A stretch of DNA of 40,627 nucleotides from Solirubrobacterales bacterium (GTDB taxonomy: Bacteria; Actinomycetota; Thermoleophilia; Solirubrobacterales; Solirubrobacteraceae). The first letter of the stretch is position 1; every line of letters begins with the position of its first letter. The notes beneath the pieces were generated by a model, which did no database searches, was not told the DNA's origin, and saw only the letters and a list, made by a program, of their open reading frames with translations. The stretch is taken from positions 1-40,627 of the forward strand of contig JAFAYP010000270.1 in the NCBI GenBank assembly GCA_019240305.1. The letters are read 5' to 3'. Of the stretch, positions 1 through 10,724 are shown in pieces. The translations under genes and the position numbers were made by a program.

Positions 1-2619
<2,619 letters not shown>

Positions 2620-2647
2620 TCAAGGTAACGAACTCCTCGGCTGGGGA

Positions 2648-2708
2648 GCACCTGAGCGGTCCGGAGGCACTCGCGCGCAGCGCACGTGCCTCCGGAGTGC
2701 TTAGGTGC
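2648..2708. terminator. Long hairpin between ilvC and serC
   Basis: Two 23-nt arms (2648-2670 and 2686-2708) are reverse complements with three mismatches; the inner 11 bp (2660-2670 with 2686-2696) are perfect. The loop is 15 nt. It begins 4 nt after the ilvC stop on the transcribed strand. There is no T-tract, so a terminator role is inferred from position and stem strength; attenuation or 3'-end protection of ilvC mRNA are alternatives. Confidence 0.6.
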
Positions 2709-2712
2709 GTAC

Positions 2713-3708
2713 CTACTCCGAGAACTCGGTGTCGATCCAGTCCATGTTGGCCCGCAGCTCCCGGCCGACGACCTCGACCTGGTGCCCGGCCTGCTCCTCG
2801 CGCATGCGCTTGAAGTTCTCCTGGCCGGCCCGGTTCTCGGCGATCCATTCGCGGGCGAAGTCGCCCGATTGGATCTCGCTCAGGAGTTGCCTCATCGCCT
2901 CCCTGGACTCGGAGCCGATCACCCGCTTGCCGCGGGTCATGTCGCCGTACTCAGCGGTGTTCGAGATCGAATAGCGCATCCCGGCGATGCCCTTCTCGTA
3001 CATCAAGTCGACGATCAGCTTGAGCTCGTGCAGGACCTCGAAGTAGGCCAGCCGCGGGTCGTATCCGGCCTCGGTGAGCGTTTCGTAGCCGGCCCGGACG
3101 AGTTCGGTGACCCCGCCACAGAGGACGGCCTGCTCGCCGAACAGGTCGGTCTCGGTCTCGTCCTTGAAGGTCGTCTCGATCACGCCACCGCGCGTGCACC
3201 CGATCCCCTTGGCATAGGCCAGTGCGAGCGACAGCGCGTTACCGGTCGGGTCCTGGTGGACGGCCACCAGCCCCGGCACGCCCGATCCCTCGAGGTACTG
3301 CCGGCGCACGAGATGGCCCGGCCCCTTGGGCGCGACCAGCGCGACGTCCACGTCGGGAGGCGCGACCACCTCTCCGTAGTGGATCGAGAATCCGTGGCCG
3401 AACATCAGCAGGTTGCCGGCGGCGATGCCGTCCTTGACACCGGACTCCCACACGCTGCGGTGCAGCTCGTCCGGCACCAGCATCATCACGATGTCGCCCT
3501 CGCTGGCGGCATCGGCGGGCTCGGCCACGCGCAGCCCGTGCTCACGGGCCTTGGCCACGCTGGAGGACTCGGGGCGCAGACCAACCACCACCGAGACGCC
3601 GGAGTCCTTCAAGTTCAGAGAGTGAGCATGGCCCTGCGAGCCGTAGCCGATGATGGCCACGGTCTTGCCTTGAAGCAGTGAGAGATCCGCGTCGTCGTCG
3701 TAGATCAT
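2713..3708 (-). CDS. ilvC: Ketol-acid reductoisomerase, class I
   Basis: Converts acetolactate or acetohydroxybutyrate to the dihydroxy acid using NAD(P)H and Mg2+, the second common step of valine, isoleucine and leucine synthesis. The protein has 331 residues, the usual short class I size. Visible features: [10 protein letters not shown] (21-30) dinucleotide loop, LRPESSS (44-50) cofactor-specificity loop, H105 in FGHGF, Mg ligands D188 and E192 in DLFGEQ plus E224 and E228, and S249 in YSISN. The ATG at 3708 ends a perfect 12-bp inverted repeat and lies 7 nt after TAGGCT, suggesting a leaderless transcript. Its pathway partners ilvB and ilvN are about 12 kb away on the same strand, whereas they often form ilvBNC. 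Confidence 0.97.
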   Translation of the reverse strand: MIYDDDADLSLLQGKTVAIIGYGSQGHAHSLNLKDSGVSVVVGLRPESSSVAKAREHGLRVAEPADAASEGDIVMMLVPDELHRSVWESGVKDGIAAGNLLMFGHGFSIHYGEVVAPPDVDVALVAPKGPGHLVRRQYLEGSGVPGLVAVHQDPTGNALSLALAYAKGIGCTRGGVIETTFKDETETDLFGEQAVLCGGVTELVRAGYETLTEAGYDPRLAYFEVLHELKLIVDLMYEKGIAGMRYSISNTAEYGDMTRGKRVIGSESREAMRQLLSEIQSGDFAREWIAENRAGQENFKRMREEQAGHQVEVVGRELRANMDWIDTEFSE

Positions 3709-3745
3709 CGGCCGGAGCCTAGCGACCCGCGGCCTCCGGCCGATG
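3706..3745 (-). promoter_or_regulatory. ilvC start-codon inverted repeat with -10-like box
   Basis: CATCGGCCGGAG (3706-3717) and CTCCGGCCGATG (3734-3745) are perfect 12-bp reverse complements around a 16-nt spacer. On the minus strand the 3' arm ends exactly with the ilvC ATG. Inside lies TAGGCT (3721-3716), 7 nt before the ATG. Read as RNA from upstream, the repeat would terminate transcripts of the preceding gene or hide the ilvC start; read as DNA, it could be an operator over a leaderless promoter. Which of these applies is inference. Confidence 0.55.
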
Positions 3746-3753
3746 TCTCAGCT

Positions 3754-4737
3754 TCATCCGCCGCCGAACTGGCGCTCGAGCGCGAGCACGCTCTGGACGT
3801 ACTGCTGCGTGTCGGAGTACATGCCGTGCTGCTGGACCGAGGGCAGTCCCTGGTAGTAGCCCGCCGCGGCCATCGCCGGGTCGCCACCCGTGGCGCCCAG
3901 CAGGGAGTGCAGCAGCAGCACCCCGCCGCGCACGTTGTCGGCCGCCGAGGCGGGCGCCAGTGGTGCTCCGGTGTCGAGCGTCTGCTGGATCCACTGCCAG
4001 GTCCCGGGCAGGATCTGCATCACGCCGCGGGCGTCGGCGCTCGAGACCAGGTCGTTGTTGAAGCCGCTCTCCTGCCAGGCGATCGCGTCGGCCAGCGACG
4101 CCGGGACGCCGTTGGCGGCGGCGATCGAGCCGACCTCGGGCGCGCTCACCCGCTCGGGGGTCGGGTAGGGCGGATCGGTGGGCGATCCCTCGGCGGCCGT
4201 GCCGACCGGCTGCGAGCTCACCGCGCCCGGTGACGCGGTGGCCGGGCTGCCCGAGAGCTGCAGGACCGTGCCGGAGACCAGCACGCCATTCGGGCTCAGT
4301 CCGTTGGCGGCGGCCAGCGAGGCCGGGCTCACGCCGGCGCGGGCGGCGATCCCGGTCAGCGTGTCGCCGGGCTGAACGACATAGGAGCCGCCGCTCGAGC
4401 TCGAGCTGGTGCTCGCGGCCGAAGCTGAGCTGCCGACGTCATCGGCGTCGGTGTCACCGTCGCCGGTCGTTCCCCCGGAGCTGGCCGACGACGGCGCCGC
4501 CGCCACGCCCGAGGACTGCGCAGGGATCTGGATGGTCGAGCCGGCGACCAGCTGGGCGCTCGGCGAGAGGCCGTTGGCGGCCGCGAGCTGGTCGACCGAG
4601 AGTCCGTCCGCGGCCGCGATCGAGGACAGGGTCTCGCCAGGCGAGACGACGTGGACGAAGGAGGCAAAGGCCGCCGACGGCGCCAACAGCAATACGCCGG
4701 CCACGGCAGTAATCAGCAGAGAAAGTCGCAATCGCAT
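3754..4737 (-). CDS. Secreted LysM / lytic transglycosylase (SLT) protein
   Basis: Probable peptidoglycan-cleaving enzyme exported to the cell wall. From the ATG at 4737 the protein has 327 residues: a signal peptide (1-26, MRLRLSLLITAVAGVLLL, ending PSAAFA), a LysM repeat at about 29-72 (VVSPGETLSSIA), a Ser/Gly/Asp-rich linker, a second LysM at about 119-161 (VVQPGDTLTGIA), a Pro-rich linker and a C-terminal transglycosylase domain (about 200-325). E223 in WQESGFNN is the expected catalytic acid, followed by GVMQILPGTW. A TTG 18 nt upstream would keep the frame open but adds residues before an already complete signal peptide, and GGGGG stands just before the ATG, so 4737 is preferred. It ends 45 nt before ilvC. 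Confidence 0.88.
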   Translation of the reverse strand: MRLRLSLLITAVAGVLLLAPSAAFASFVHVVSPGETLSSIAAADGLSVDQLAAANGLSPSAQLVAGSTIQIPAQSSGVAAAPSSASSGGTTGDGDTDADDVGSSASAASTSSSSSGGSYVVQPGDTLTGIAARAGVSPASLAAANGLSPNGVLVSGTVLQLSGSPATASPGAVSSQPVGTAAEGSPTDPPYPTPERVSAPEVGSIAAANGVPASLADAIAWQESGFNNDLVSSADARGVMQILPGTWQWIQQTLDTGAPLAPASAADNVRGGVLLLHSLLGATGGDPAMAAAGYYQGLPSVQQHGMYSDTQQYVQSVLALERQFGGG

Positions 4738-4834
4738 GACCCCCAGTGTCGTCAACCGACCGCTGAACGGGAATCACTGCAATCGCCCTTGCTTCCTGCA
4801 AGCCGGCGTTCACGGGTTTGATCGACGCTGACGT

Positions 4835-5689
4835 CTACGCGTCCGCCGCTGCCACCAGCGAGCGGCCCGGAAGGCGGAGCGCGCCGTCTGGCGCGGTGTA
4901 CGGCTGCGCCAGCTCGGCGATCTTCTGCTCGATCTGTTCCTGCTCGGACTCGGGCAGCGGATCGAACATATCGCCGAACGAGCTCGACACCACGCGTGTC
5001 TCGGCGACGTACTCGCCCACACTCGCGAAATGCCGCATGGTGTCCACCGCCTCCACCACCACGTCGACGAAGCCGGCCGTCTGGAGCAGCTCCTGAAGCC
5101 GCCCCGGCGCGGCCAGGGCGAACATGCCCGGGGCATCCGGGTCGGCTGGCTCGGCGTGCCCGAGCTCCACCAGCGCGCGGGTGGTGATCGTGGCCCACGG
5201 ATTGACCGGCGGCTCGTCCCACGCCGCCACAGCGATGCGCCCGCCCGGGCGGAGCACCCGTCGCGCCTCCCGGAGCCCGGACTCGGGATCGACGCTGAAC
5301 ATCAGGCCCCACTTGCACAGCACGACGTCGACGCTGGCGGTGTCAAGGTCGAGCCACTCGAGCTCCATCCGCTTGAACTCGATGTTCCTGATTCCGAGCG
5401 CCTCGGCGCGCGCGCGTGCCACCGTCAGCATGGTGTCGGCGGCGTCGGTCGACAGCAGCGTCCCGCCGGGCCGGATCAGCTCGGCGGCGAGAAAGCCGGT
5501 GTCCCCCGGACCGGCCGCCAGCTCCAGCACGCGCAGGCCGGGCTGGAGTCGGGCTCGCTCGATCATCCAGGCCGAGACCGGCATCCCGAACTCGCGCATC
5601 CGTTCGGCGTGCGCGCCCCATCCGGCGGCGGCCTTCGACCAGCGCTCGATGATCCCGGCGCGCTGCTCGTCGGGATGGGGAGCGGTCAT
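4835..5689 (-). CDS. Class I SAM-dependent methyltransferase
   Basis: Protein of 284 residues with a Rossmann methyltransferase fold (Methyltransf_11/UbiE-like). Motif I is LELAAGPGDTG (55-65), the acidic residue after strand 2 is in STDAADTM (about 80-87), and VVLCKWGLMF and RVLRPGGRIAVAAWD are the usual motifs IV and VI. The substrate cannot be read from the sequence. The ATG overlaps the stop of the MerR gene by 4 nt (ATGA), and that gene follows menE by 8 nt, so all three form one operon. It could be the missing demethylmenaquinone methyltransferase, but it lacks the usual N-terminal motif of MenG and is longer, so a different small-molecule substrate sensed by the regulator is at least as likely. 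Confidence 0.82.
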   Translation of the reverse strand: MTAPHPDEQRAGIIERWSKAAAGWGAHAERMREFGMPVSAWMIERARLQPGLRVLELAAGPGDTGFLAAELIRPGGTLLSTDAADTMLTVARARAEALGIRNIEFKRMELEWLDLDTASVDVVLCKWGLMFSVDPESGLREARRVLRPGGRIAVAAWDEPPVNPWATITTRALVELGHAEPADPDAPGMFALAAPGRLQELLQTAGFVDVVVEAVDTMRHFASVGEYVAETRVVSSSFGDMFDPLPESEQEQIEQKIAELAQPYTAPDGALRLPGRSLVAAADA

Positions 5690-6480
5690 GGCTCCTCGCC
5701 GGCCGGGTCGGCTGTGCGCTCGGCCACCCGGCGCGTGATCTCCTCAAACGCGCCCTCCAGGCGGGCACCCAGGCGCCGCTGGAAGATCGCCATCAACGCC
5801 TCGGATGCCACCGGGCCGAGGCGCTCCACCGAGCGCTCGATCTCCGGCCAGCGCTCGGCCGGCATGTCCGCCTGGGCGAACGGCTTCCAGATCTCGTGCA
5901 CGAACAGCTCCACGAACGAACGCGAGACCGAGTCGCAATGACGATCGATGTCCTCGAGCACGGCCAGCGCACTGCGCAGGGAGATCCCGCGCCCCACCAC
6001 CTCCTCGGCGATGGCGAGCAGCGAGGGGCTGGGGACCCGGAAGCGTCCGTCCCCGGTCGGAAGCAGCACCCCGAGCCGCTCGGCCTCGGCCAGCACCTCG
6101 GGCGCGTCCTGCGCGCTGACCCGGAAGCGCTGACCCAGCTCCTCGAGCGTCAGCGTCTGACCGCGCTCGTGCGCGGCCACCGCGCTCAGCGCCTGGCCGA
6201 AGCGCGCGAGACGCTCGGCGGTGCCCTGGGTGTCGTCGAGCAGCCGCTTGATCGCTCCCAGGTTGAAGCCGTCGTCCTGGAGGTCACGGATCAACCGCAG
6301 CTGCTCCAGGTGCGGGGGTCCGTAATAACCCACCCGGGCTCGCACCTCGGGGGGGTCGAGCAGTCCACGTGCCTGGTGGGCGCGGATGTTGCGCACGGTC
6401 ATCCCGGACTCAGCCGCGAGCTGCTCGATCGTCAGCTGGTTGGGCGACTCGGACTCGGTGAACTGAGGGGCAGTGGACAC
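5686..6480 (-). CDS. MerR-family transcriptional regulator
   Basis: DNA-binding regulator of 264 residues. The N-terminal winged helix-turn-helix is clear: LTIEQLAAESGMTVRNIRAH (16-35), ARGLLDPPE and the wing GYYGPPHLEQLRLI (51-64), followed by the dimerisation helix FNLGAIKRLLDD. The remaining 180 residues are helical and acidic and resemble no metal-binding MerR tail; there is no conserved Cys cluster, so the ligand is unlikely to be a metal. The start is GTG at 6480, 8 nt after the menE stop; no other start occurs before the helix-turn-helix. It overlaps the downstream methyltransferase gene. A role in controlling menE or the methyltransferase is an inference from the operon. Confidence 0.86.
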   Translation of the reverse strand: MSTAPQFTESESPNQLTIEQLAAESGMTVRNIRAHQARGLLDPPEVRARVGYYGPPHLEQLRLIRDLQDDGFNLGAIKRLLDDTQGTAERLARFGQALSAVAAHERGQTLTLEELGQRFRVSAQDAPEVLAEAERLGVLLPTGDGRFRVPSPSLLAIAEEVVGRGISLRSALAVLEDIDRHCDSVSRSFVELFVHEIWKPFAQADMPAERWPEIERSVERLGPVASEALMAIFQRRLGARLEGAFEEITRRVAERTADPAGEEP

Positions 6481-6488
6481 GCCTTCGA

Positions 6489-7733
6489 TTATGGGCCCTG
6501 AAGCCGGCGCCGGAGCAGCTTGCCCGAGGCCGTGCGGGGCAATTGGTCGGTGAAGCCGACCGCCTTGGGCACCTTGAAGCCGGCCAGCCGCGCCGCGCAG
6601 TGGGCTCGGAGCTCTTCGGGAGCGGCGCCGGCTCCGTCACGAAGGACCACCGTGGCGACCACCGCCTCCCCCCACTCGGGGTCGGTTCGCGCATGCACCG
6701 CGGCGTCGGCCACCGCCGGATGCTCGAGCAGCACGGCCTCGACCTCGGCCGGCGCCACGTTCTCGCCGCCCGAGACGATCGTGTCGGACTTGCGGCCGAT
6801 GATCTCCAGCCGTGCCCGGTCGTCGAAGCGGCCGAGGTCGCCGGTGTGCAGCCAGCCGTCCTCCCCCACCGCCCCGGCAGACACGATCGGACCACGCACG
6901 AGGATCTCCTCGCCGTCCTCGGCCACCCTCACCTCGACCCCCGGCAGCGGCCAGCCGAAGGTGGCGATCTGCGAGCACGCCTCGGTCATGCCGTAGGTCG
7001 GGGCCACCGGCACCCCGACGTCGCCCGCACGCGCCAGGAGCCCCGGGGCGATCGGGCCTCCCCCGAGCAGGGCCCAGCGGAGTCCCGGCGGGCTTTGCAG
7101 TCCGGCGTCGAGCAGCCGCGAGAGCATCGTGGGCACCAGCGAGACCAGCGTGATTCGCCGCCCCGGGTCCATCAGCTCGTTCAGCACCGCCTCGGTGTCG
7201 AAGCGGCCGTGGAGCACTACGGTCGTGGCATAGATCGCGCTGCGGATCGGGATCGAGAGCCCGCCGACGTGGGTCAGCGGCATCGGGCACAGCCAGCGTT
7301 CGGCGGGGTCCAGGCCGAGCGCCACCGCGGAGCCGAGCGCGCTGGCCAGGAAGTTGCCGGCGGTGAGCACCACGGGTTTCGGGGCAGCCGTCGAGCCCGA
7401 GGTGTGCATAACCGCCACCTCCACGTCAGCCCCGTCCACCCCGCGCGCGAGCGACGGGTCGAGCACCGGCGCCCGTCGCTGTTCCTGCTCGGCCGCGCTC
7501 AGGCGCAGGTCGATCGGCACCACCGCCGCGCCCGCCTCCAGGCCGGCGTGGAGGGCGATCACGAAGTCCGCGCCCGGCGGCTGGTCGAGCGCCACCCGTA
7601 GCTGGCCTCTGAGCACCTCTGCCTGCCTCACCGCGGCGTCGCGCAGCTCGGCATAGGTCAGGCGGCGCTCGGGCCCCTCGATGGCGATCCGGTCCGGATG
7701 CCTGGCCGCCGCCTGGTGAAGCCAGGAAGTCAT
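6489..7733 (-). CDS. menE: o-Succinylbenzoate--CoA ligase
   Basis: Activates o-succinylbenzoate to its CoA thioester with ATP in menaquinone synthesis. The protein has 414 residues, slightly short for the family. ANL-superfamily motifs are all present: TSGSTAAPK (111-119) phosphate loop, YGMTEA (247-252), HTGDLGRFDD (296-305) with the ribose-binding Asp, IIGRKSDTIVSGGENV (311-326) and the catalytic K405 in PRTASGK. The frame stays open 201 nt further upstream, but that stretch is antisense to menB and not protein-like, and the ATG at 7733 begins the conserved domain. It diverges from menB with 24 nt between start codons. The assignment as MenE rather than another acyl-CoA ligase rests on the surrounding men genes. 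Confidence 0.9.
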   Translation of the reverse strand: MTSWLHQAAARHPDRIAIEGPERRLTYAELRDAAVRQAEVLRGQLRVALDQPPGADFVIALHAGLEAGAAVVPIDLRLSAAEQEQRRAPVLDPSLARGVDGADVEVAVMHTSGSTAAPKPVVLTAGNFLASALGSAVALGLDPAERWLCPMPLTHVGGLSIPIRSAIYATTVVLHGRFDTEAVLNELMDPGRRITLVSLVPTMLSRLLDAGLQSPPGLRWALLGGGPIAPGLLARAGDVGVPVAPTYGMTEACSQIATFGWPLPGVEVRVAEDGEEILVRGPIVSAGAVGEDGWLHTGDLGRFDDRARLEIIGRKSDTIVSGGENVAPAEVEAVLLEHPAVADAAVHARTDPEWGEAVVATVVLRDGAGAAPEELRAHCAARLAGFKVPKAVGFTDQLPRTASGKLLRRRLQGP

Positions 7734-7757
7734 GCCTGACACGGTAGTCTCGCGACC
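7734..7757. promoter_or_regulatory. Divergent menE/menB promoters sharing a TA step
   Basis: The 24-nt gap carries TAGTCT (7745-7750) 7 nt before the menB GTG on the plus strand, and TACCGT (7746-7741) 7 nt before the menE ATG on the minus strand. The two boxes overlap at TA (7745-7746). Neither gene has a Shine-Dalgarno. The layout fits two leaderless transcripts from back-to-back promoters that cannot both be occupied at once. No -35 hexamer is recognisable. Confidence 0.6.
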
Positions 7758-8618
7758 GTGCCAACGACCTGGGAGTCCGCCGCCCCCTATGAGGACATCC
7801 GCTACGAGATCGGCCAGGACGACGCGGCCGGGATCGCCAAGATCACGATCAACCGGCCCGAGGTCCACAACGCCTTCCGGCCGGAGACCGTGGTCGAGAT
7901 GTCCGACGCGTTCACGCGCGCCCGTGAGGACCACGATGTCGGTGTGATCATCCTGACCGGCGAGGGCCCGAACGCCTTCTGCTCCGGGGGCGACCAGCGG
8001 GTCCGCGGCCAGCGCGGCGGCTACGTCACGGGCGCGGACCCGTCAAACGCCGGCCGGCACGAGGCGGTCGGCCGCTTCGAGGTCACCGATCTGCACATCC
8101 AGATCCGCCGGCTGCCCAAGCCGGTGGTGGCCATGGTGGCCGGCTATGCGGTCGGCGGCGGCCATGTGCTGCACGTGGTCTGTGACCTGACGATCGCCGC
8201 CGAGAACGCGCGCTTCGGCCAGGCCGGGCCGCGCGTCGGCTCGTTCGACGGCGGCTTCGGCGCGACCGTGCTCTCGCGCCTGGTCGGGCCCAAGAAGGCC
8301 AAGGAGATCTGGTTCCTGTGCCGGCAGTACGGCGCGCAGGAGGCCCTCCAGATGGGGCTGATCAACACGGTCGTGCCGCTCGATCAGCTCGAGGCCGAGA
8401 CCGTCAAGTGGTGCCGCGAGATGCTCGCGATGTCGCCGTTTGCCCTGCGCATGCTCAAGGCGAGCTTCAACGCCGACGAGGACGACCTGGCCGGGATCCA
8501 GCAGCTCGCCCACGACGCCAACCTCCTCTTCTACATGAGCGAGGAGGCGCAGGAGGGCCGCAACGCCTACCTCGAGAAGCGCAAGCCGGACTTCTCGAAG
8601 TTCCCCCGCCGGGCCTAG
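7758..8618 (+). CDS. menB: 1,4-Dihydroxy-2-naphthoyl-CoA synthase
   Basis: Ring-closing Dieckmann-type cyclase of the crotonase superfamily that turns o-succinylbenzoyl-CoA into 1,4-dihydroxy-2-naphthoyl-CoA. The 286 residues include NRPEVHNAF (32-40), [11 protein letters not shown] (74-84), the oxyanion-hole stretch AVGGGHVL (131-138) and GSFDGGFGA (161-169) with the Asp typical of MenB, plus the C-terminal [14 protein letters not shown] swap segment. The start is GTG at 7758; the frame upstream has no better candidate, and a -10-like TAGTCT lies 7 nt before it, so translation is probably leaderless. menA starts on the base after the menB stop, so menB-menA-menC form an operon. Confidence 0.96.
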   Translation: MPTTWESAAPYEDIRYEIGQDDAAGIAKITINRPEVHNAFRPETVVEMSDAFTRAREDHDVGVIILTGEGPNAFCSGGDQRVRGQRGGYVTGADPSNAGRHEAVGRFEVTDLHIQIRRLPKPVVAMVAGYAVGGGHVLHVVCDLTIAAENARFGQAGPRVGSFDGGFGATVLSRLVGPKKAKEIWFLCRQYGAQEALQMGLINTVVPLDQLEAETVKWCREMLAMSPFALRMLKASFNADEDDLAGIQQLAHDANLLFYMSEEAQEGRNAYLEKRKPDFSKFPRRA

Positions 8619-9530
8619 ATGACCGCGACGCGGGCGGTTACGCGGCCGAGCGGGGTGCGGATCTGGCTGATGGCCGCGCGCGTGCGCACGCTGCCCGCGG
8701 CGGTGGCGCCGGTCCTGGTCGGGACCGCGCTGGCCGGCTACCTGCACGTGTTTCACCCGCTGCGTTTCGTCGCCGCGCTGATCGGCGCGATGTTCATCCA
8801 GATCGGCACCAACCTGTCCAACGACTACTCCGACGCGCGGCGCGGAGCCGACACCGAGGACCGGCTGGGCCCGGTGCGAGTCACCGCCGGTGGCCTCGTG
8901 CCGCCGCGCCAGGTGCTGATCGCCACCTATCTGACCTTCGGGGTGGCGGTCCTCGCCGGCGTCTACCTGATCGTGGTGGCCGGCTGGGAGCTCCTGCTGG
9001 TCGGCGCGGCCTCGATCCTGGCCGGCGTGCTCTACACGGGGGGACCGAGGCCGTACGGCTACGAGGGCCTCGGCGAGCTGTTCGTGTTCCTGTTCTTCGG
9101 GATCGTGGCGGTGGCCGGATCGTTCTTCGTGCAGCTCCGGCACCTCGACTGGGAGGCGTTCGCGCTGGCCGTGCCGGTCGGCCTGATCGCCGCCGGGCTG
9201 CTCGTGGTCAACAACGTGCGCGACATCGACACCGACCGCCGCGCCGGCAAGCGCACGCTGGCCGTGCGCCTGGGCCGGGACCGAACGCGGCTCATGTTCG
9301 TCCTCGTCCTCGCCTTCGCCTACCTGCTCACCCCGGTGACGTGGCTGTTCGGGCCCCTGGAGCCGTGGCTGTTCCTTCCCTGGCTGACCCTGCCGCTCGC
9401 CGCGCGGGTGATCGGCATCGTGCACACCCGTACCGACGGGGCGTCGCTCAACGGAGCGCTGGCTCAGACCGGTCTGCTCCAGCTGATCTTCTGCACGCTG
9501 CTGGCCGCCGGGCTGCTTCTCAGTCGGTGA
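8619..9530 (+). CDS. menA: 1,4-Dihydroxy-2-naphthoate polyprenyltransferase
   Basis: Integral membrane UbiA-superfamily enzyme that attaches the isoprenoid tail to DHNA, giving demethylmenaquinone. The 303 residues hold about eight to nine hydrophobic helices. The two Asp-rich Mg/diphosphate sites are NDYSDARRGADTED (68-81) and VRDIDTDRRAGKRT (200-213); YTGGPRPYGYEGLGE (139-153) is the usual MenA loop. It starts immediately after the menB TAG with no gap and overlaps menC by 4 nt. UbiA homologues in heme or ubiquinone synthesis are excluded by the men context and by these motifs. Confidence 0.94.
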   Translation: MTATRAVTRPSGVRIWLMAARVRTLPAAVAPVLVGTALAGYLHVFHPLRFVAALIGAMFIQIGTNLSNDYSDARRGADTEDRLGPVRVTAGGLVPPRQVLIATYLTFGVAVLAGVYLIVVAGWELLLVGAASILAGVLYTGGPRPYGYEGLGELFVFLFFGIVAVAGSFFVQLRHLDWEAFALAVPVGLIAAGLLVVNNVRDIDTDRRAGKRTLAVRLGRDRTRLMFVLVLAFAYLLTPVTWLFGPLEPWLFLPWLTLPLAARVIGIVHTRTDGASLNGALAQTGLLQLIFCTLLAAGLLLSR

Positions 9531-10570
9531 AGGTTCAGATCGATTTGATCAGGGCGCGCTTGCGCGCGCCGTTTGTTTCCGCCCGCGGCTCCCTGACGGA
9601 TCGTCCACTCGTGCTGGTCGGCGTCGAGGACGAGGATGGCTTCATCGGGCTGGGCGAGGCGGCTCCGCTGGCCGACTACCACGGCGTGAACGTCGAGGAC
9701 GTGCTCGAGTCGCTCGGGGCCTGCCGGGACATCCTGGCCGGTGCGCCACCGGGCGCCGCGCGCCAGGACGTTCTGTCGGAGTGGCGGCGAGTCGCGGTTG
9801 TTCCCGCCGTGGCCGCGATCGACATGGCCCTGTGGGACCTCGAGGGCCGGCGCGCGGGAGAGCCGGTGTGGCGGCTGATCGGCGCGAGCGCGGCCGAGGC
9901 GGTCGAGGTCAACCAGACGATCGCCGAGGCCGACCGGGCGGGTGCCGCGGCCCAGGCCGGCGCGGCCCGCGTGGCGGGCTTTCGCTGCGTGAAGGCGAAG
10001 GTGGGCCTCGGCGACGACGCCGGCCGGCTGGCCGCCGTGCGCGCAGCCGCCGGCCCGGAGGTGGCGATCAGGCTCGATGCCAACGGCGCGTGGTCGGTCG
10101 AGGAGGCGATCGCGACGCTGCGGGTGCTCGCCCCGGTCGGAATCGAGCTGTGCGAGGAGCCGGTGCACGGTCTCGAGCAGACGCGGAGCGTGTCGAGCGC
10201 CGTCCCGGAAGTGGGGATCGCCCTGGATGAGACCGCGTCCGGCGCCGGGGCGCTGGAGGACCGGGTGTGCCGCGCGGTGTGCCTGAAGATCGTCGCCTGC
10301 GGGGGGATCACCGGGCTGCTCGATGCGACTTTCCGGGCCCGCGCCGCCGGCTATGAGGTGTACCTCGCCTCGACCCTCGATGGGCCGCTGGGCATTGCCG
10401 CCGCCCTGCACGCAGCGGCGGTCATCCGGCCCGATCATCCGTGCGGGCTGGCCACGCTCGGGCTGTTCGCCGGCCGAGAGGACCCGCTGCCCCCGCACGG
10501 CGGGCGGATTTCCGTTCCCTCCGGGGCCGGGCTGGGCGCCGGTTTGGAAGCCTGGTACCGGCGCGGCTGA
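9527..10570 (+). CDS. menC: o-Succinylbenzoate synthase (enolase superfamily)
   Basis: Dehydrates SHCHC to o-succinylbenzoate. From the GTG at 9527 (GTGA overlap with the menA stop) the protein has 347 residues. Enolase-superfamily active-site residues are in order: K156 and K158 in CVKAKVG, metal ligands D184 (RLDANGAW), E210 (LCEEPV) and D234 (ALDETAS), and K254 (CLKIVACGG). The frame remains open far upstream of 9527, but that part reads antisense-like sequence across menA and menB. Dipeptide epimerases and N-succinylamino-acid racemases share these residues, so the MenC call depends on the operon. Confidence 0.9.
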   Translation: MKVQIDLIRARLRAPFVSARGSLTDRPLVLVGVEDEDGFIGLGEAAPLADYHGVNVEDVLESLGACRDILAGAPPGAARQDVLSEWRRVAVVPAVAAIDMALWDLEGRRAGEPVWRLIGASAAEAVEVNQTIAEADRAGAAAQAGAARVAGFRCVKAKVGLGDDAGRLAAVRAAAGPEVAIRLDANGAWSVEEAIATLRVLAPVGIELCEEPVHGLEQTRSVSSAVPEVGIALDETASGAGALEDRVCRAVCLKIVACGGITGLLDATFRARAAGYEVYLASTLDGPLGIAAALHAAAVIRPDHPCGLATLGLFAGREDPLPPHGGRISVPSGAGLGAGLEAWYRRG

Positions 10571-10655
10571 CGCTCGGCTCATCGTGACCAACCTCACGCT
10601 TGAGCCGATTCGCGCCCGGGTACAACTCGCGGGCGAAGAAATTTGGCCCTGGGGC

Positions 10656-10682
10656 TAAAGGCCGGGCGTCAGATGCCGACGA
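10656..10682 (+). promoter_or_regulatory. Sigma-28 (FliA/WhiG)-like promoter
   Basis: TAAAGGCC (10656-10663), an 11-nt spacer and GCCGACGA (10675-10682) match the sigma-28 consensus TAAAGTTT-N11-GCCGATAA closely, with the exact spacer. It lies 42 nt before the ATG of the 97-residue gene. An alternative vegetative promoter TTGAGC (10600) / TACAAC (10621) with a 15-nt spacer is weaker. Use by a motility or development sigma factor is inference. Confidence 0.5.
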
Positions 10683-10724
10683 TGATGCCTAATACAGAGC
10701 CGACCGCTCGACAGGAGACCGAAG

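Noticed and set aside
4738-4834. c-di-AMP (ydaO-type) riboswitch before the LysM/transglycosylase gene
   Set aside because: Actinobacterial wall hydrolases are often under such control, but the 97-nt gap is too short and has only a 5-bp stem (4788-4802).
7734-7934. 67-residue N-terminal extension of menE
   Set aside because: The stretch is antisense to menB and lacks protein-like character; the conserved domain starts at ATG 7733.
8043-9425. 460-residue minus-strand frame opposite menB/menA
   Set aside because: His/Gln/Arg-rich shadow of coding sequence with no motif.
10571-10724. Possible riboswitch before the 97-aa gene
   Set aside because: No match to the cores of c-di-GMP, c-di-AMP, glycine or SAM riboswitches that I can recall; the pattern is better explained as a sigma-28-like promoter.
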